Shown: piece by piece, positions 60,698 to 64,000 of the stretch
Layout of the letters: each line of letters opens with the position of its first letter
Position numbering within the stretch: the first letter of the stretch is position 1
Assembly: GCA_013396915.1 (NCBI GenBank)
Contig: VWZL01000451.1
Span: forward strand, 94,498-158,497
Source: Stercorarius parasiticus
Taxonomy: Eukaryota > Chordata > Aves > Charadriiformes > Stercorariidae
Length of the DNA: 64,000 nt
Reading direction: 5' to 3'
Notes under the pieces: model-generated
What the model was told of the DNA's origin: nothing
Databases searched by the model: none
The model's input: the letters and a program-made list of their open reading frames with translations, nothing else
Translations under genes and position numbers: made by a program

Positions 60698-60702
60698 AAT
60701 GA

Positions 60703-63304
60703 CGATACGAAAAACTTAATGTCTTTCTCCTGGATTGCAACTATTATCATTTGTATTAGGTGCGTTTGAAAATGAAAAGGTGACGCGATTGTAGCAGTTA
60801 ATTTATAGGACACAGTTATGCAGCTGGACCTATTCAATCAAAGCACTGTTCTGTGGGTAAAAGAACCCAGATTACCTTAGCAAGAGGCTCTGGTACTGTT
60901 TGAGAAAGAGCAGGAGGCCGAAATAAATTTTTAAATATAGCTGAAATATAAGGACTTGCAGGGAATTATAAGGAATTAGAGGGAAAGGCTCAGGAAACAG
61001 TTACGGGCTTTTCTCCTCAAGCAGCCCCCTCCCATGGATGGAAGGGAACCTCATCCTCTGGCAGTTTTATGAAAAATCTTATGCCCAGAGAGGACTGGAA
61101 CAATGTTCTTTGAGACTGGTGGACTTATTCACCAGCAAAGTTTCAGCTTGCTTACCAGGCACCCCTGATCTTTGGTATCCTTTCAGCAATAAGCAAAACC
61201 GTGCACAACCAAAAGTAAAAGCCACACCAGGCTACAGACTTTCAAAAATTATTTTTGAATTACACACTGTTATCACTTTGCAGTCAATAGCTGTAATAAA
61301 CAGTAATGAACAGTTCATAGTTCATAGTAAATGAACAAGAGAAAAATCTCGGCCAGCCTCTGATTCCCAGACTAAGAAAGCGCAGGCTACAGAAAGCCAA
61401 ATTCTGTATTTTTTGTTTAGAAAGCACAATTTTCTGAAAGCAATACAAAAAAACCCATTCTTTCAGAATTTTGCTAAAAGTCTTTGATTAAAAACACTGA
61501 CATATCTCTTTCTCCAGGGCGATGGACACGTTACAAACCCCGCGGTGGTGAGTGGGCAGACCACAGGCTGGGTACGGTGCTAGCTGTGGCCACGCAGAAA
61601 TACCAGTTTGTAAGCAGCTCATAGAAGAGAGAAAAGATGAAAGATGAAAACACTAACGTTGTTTGTGGGTTAATTGATAACAGCGGCGTATTTGGGAGCC
61701 AGGACTACATGGGACTTAAAATTCACAACTTTAAGCCAAAAACTTTATATTTAAGGCAGCCATTCCAGCACCCATACAAGAACAACTGTCCACAGGGAAA
61801 TTCATGGTGTGAAGTTCGTAATAGTTCCTTGCTGTGTTTTTTTCGCCCCTCTCTGTCGTGACTGCTCTGCATCTTGTGCTTTGAACAAATTCGACTCACA
61901 TGTTTTTCCAACAAATTATGAGGGCTTGTTCATGAACACTTGCCTACATACCTTATTTGCCTGCAAGCCCAAACACGGCGGTTCAGGATTCTCACCTCAC
62001 GTGTAATTAGTGTTGCTCTTCGACACGATGTGGAGAAAGGAGCAAGCAACAGGCATGTTTCTCTAGCACCTTCTTTTTGACATAGCTTTGGATACTGTAA
62101 GGAGTTTGCCAGTGTCCTGGAGGACACACGTCAACTTTGAGGAAACTATCTTGGTAACCACAGAAGGTGTTCTTTGCTGCCAGCTTATGGCGTCTCATCT
62201 TCTGAGTGGGAGAAACTCAGGGTCTGGATGACAGGTCAGGGTCCTTGAGCTGCCCTCTGCACGAGACTCCCCCAAAAACTCTTCTCCAAGAAATGGAGTA
62301 TGGAAATAGCTACATGGCCTCTTATACAGGTAGCCTCTTCTTTCAATCCACCTTGCAAAAACTGGAAGGGGATTTAGTCTGACAGTAAAATCTTGATCTA
62401 AAACTGCAGTAGCCAGCAAGACACAGACAAAGAATCAGCCTAGCTAAGGTGGGTATTTAGTTGTTCTGCCCATTTTCAAATTCAAATAAATCTACAATCA
62501 AGGATATTACTCCACTCCAACATGTGAAGTAAGTTAACAGAAGTCTAAAGCGAGAGCATAGCGTTTGAGTCCAAATAACAGAGCCTAGTTTCTCATAACT
62601 TTATTTTCCTTAACTGCAAGTTCCAGTTGAAAGGGTTTTTTCCTTTTATTTTTTTTAACCATTGTTAATTTCTCTCTGTCCAAAAACAGCTGAACCCTCA
62701 GTGGAGACACCTGAACAAGCTTTCAGGACCAGCTGTCAGCTTCTATGAACTTGTAGGAACTTATTCTTGGCATGTTTTAATCAAATTTGAAATGGTGTGG
62801 AGGTCCCAGTGAGTTCAAAAGTTGTTGGCTGGGAGGAAAAGTAGGCTGAGAAACAGGTAGGCACCCCATAAATCTCATTTTCTTGGAAAACCAAACTGAA
62901 AAAGCTCAAGGAGATGTTTGTGACTTACAAACTGTGATTTATTTTTCAAATGAAACAGGAAAGAAAAGCACAAAGAAACCAGTCCTTTCCTTTCATGTCC
63001 AGCCGAGGCAGTGAGATGTGCTCCTTTTGGCCTGTTGTTTCCTCAGGACACTCCCCACTTGCTCTGTTTCAATGTCCCTTGCAAAATTGCATTATTTTAA
63101 TAACTGTGTCACAGCCTACCTCAAGGCTCCGTCTGGATAATGAGTTAGTGCAGCAAATAGAGAAGTAGCTCAGGGCATGAGCAAATAGTGTGAATTCTTG
63201 GGGATCTGTGATCATTTTCTATCCACTTTGCACAGCCAGTCGCTATGTGTAAGCTCTGCGCCTCCAGTGGAAAAGAAGAGGTGAATAGAAATAGAAATAC
63301 AGAA
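60703..63304. other. Intergenic region, right end
   Basis: No gene or repeat family recognised. Later exons of the relic desaturase were looked for here and not found. Confidence 0.5.
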
Positions 63305-63478
63305 TAGAATCATAGAATCACAGAATGCGTTGGGTTGGAAGGGACCTTTAAAGGCCATCTCGTCCAACCCCCCTGCCCTGGGCAGGGACACCTCCCACTA
63401 GATCAGGTTTCTCAGAGCCTCATCCAGCCAGGCCTTGAATGTCTCCAGGGATGGGGCCTCCACCACCTCTCTGGGCAG
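63305..63478 (-). repeat. CR1 LINE 3' fragment, minus strand
   Basis: Octamers agaatcatagaatcacagaa, then gttggaagggacctttaaag, ccactagatcaggtttctc and ccaccacctctctgggcag. A short gactaga-type repeat follows at once. Confidence 0.9.
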
Positions 63479-64000
63479 AACAGACTAGACAAGACTAGAC
63501 TAGACTTAAATATAGAAATTCTGCACTTGGGTACTTAGATGAAGGTCCTGGTTGAGGCGAGGAGAATGGGAAGTAGAGGGTGAGGTGACATGGAGCTGGG
63601 TCATGTTTGGGTCCATAGATTCCCTAAGGTGTGACACTGACAGGGCACCAAAGACTGGTCCGCTGTGGAAAACTATTGGCAACATCTCAGTGACTGCAGC
63701 AGGTGTTTGCTTTCGGGGCTGGTGTGGTAAAACTGTAACATCTTAGGCTGTTTCGAGATGACTTAAGACTGATTTGGAAACCTGGGGATGTTCTTGTCAA
63801 AAGTGGGTCCCGCTTCCTTATGCAGGATGAATGAACCTTTTCTAGAATACATCTAAAACCCCAAAATTCAAGTTACAAGTATAGGGCTTTTTTAAGCCTA
63901 CGAATACCAACAATATTTTAAAAATTAAAAGAACATTTTAAGAACTTAAAAGGAAATGCATTCTTTTACCCTCTCCTACCCCCGCCCCAGTAAAACCTTC
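63479..64000. other. Right flank
   Basis: A short gactaga-type repeat (63481-63508) is followed by unique sequence with no supported feature. Confidence 0.55.

Noticed and set aside
61510..61545. tctccagggcgatggacacg...gtgagt looking like a small exon
   Set aside because: Splice-like ends alone, without any protein similarity to the desaturases or other family.
62688..62730. cagtggagacacctgaac resembling exon 10 of the desaturases after a splice-like acceptor
   Set aside because: Only about a dozen bases match with a gap, and nothing similar to FNDWF or QIEHH follows, so it is not counted as a relic exon.

Overview
This window is nuclear DNA from a vertebrate, almost certainly a bird. It contains multi-exon genes with GT-AG introns and a CpG-island promoter. 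It also holds at least thirteen fragments of CR1 LINE elements ending in the avian ATTCTATG-type 3' repeat, and one tiny element with TGTCCTGG/CCAGGACA ends like those of avian ERVL-type LTRs. There are no prokaryotic features, tRNA or rRNA genes, or CRISPR arrays.

The core is a tandem pair of intact front-end fatty acid desaturase genes, both on the + strand. Each has 12 coding exons, and the exon lengths and phases match the vertebrate FADS family exactly except for one codon. Gene A (12048-21895, 441 residues) reads as FADS1, the delta-5 acyl-CoA desaturase. It starts inside a GC-rich, TATA-less, CCAAT/GC-box CpG island. Gene B (36162-45851, 448 residues) is a FADS1-like paralogue with all three histidine boxes and the cytochrome b5 heme motif. 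It lacks a CpG island, has a candidate TATA box, and is strongly diverged in the membrane segments of exons 7-8. About 13 kb beyond gene B, a decayed copy of FADS exon 2 (58623-58749) shows that a third copy once existed. It has a frameshift and has lost both splice sites. The neighbours FADS2, FEN1, TMEM258 and MYRF, expected from other vertebrates, were not recognised inside the window.

Layout: 1-11.7 kb is gene-free flank with three + strand CR1 fragments. 11.78-12.32 kb is the CpG island and first exon of gene A. 12.3-21.9 kb is gene A, with a probable 3' UTR to about 23.57 kb. 23.6-36 kb is intergenic with two CR1 fragments. 36.1-45.9 kb is gene B, with a probable 3' UTR to about 47.6 or 47.9 kb. 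47.9-64 kb is repeat-rich intergenic DNA carrying six more CR1 fragments, the relic desaturase exon, the 71-bp foldback element and a GC-rich patch of unknown origin.

The two genes would act in the endoplasmic reticulum on polyunsaturated acyl-CoAs, with gene A making the delta-5 double bond of arachidonate and EPA. Gene B's substrate cannot be told from sequence alone. No wholly new system is visible. The most interesting signals are the uneven divergence of gene B, the third relic copy, the foldback element with a target-site duplication, and a clean switch of CR1 orientation near 30 kb.
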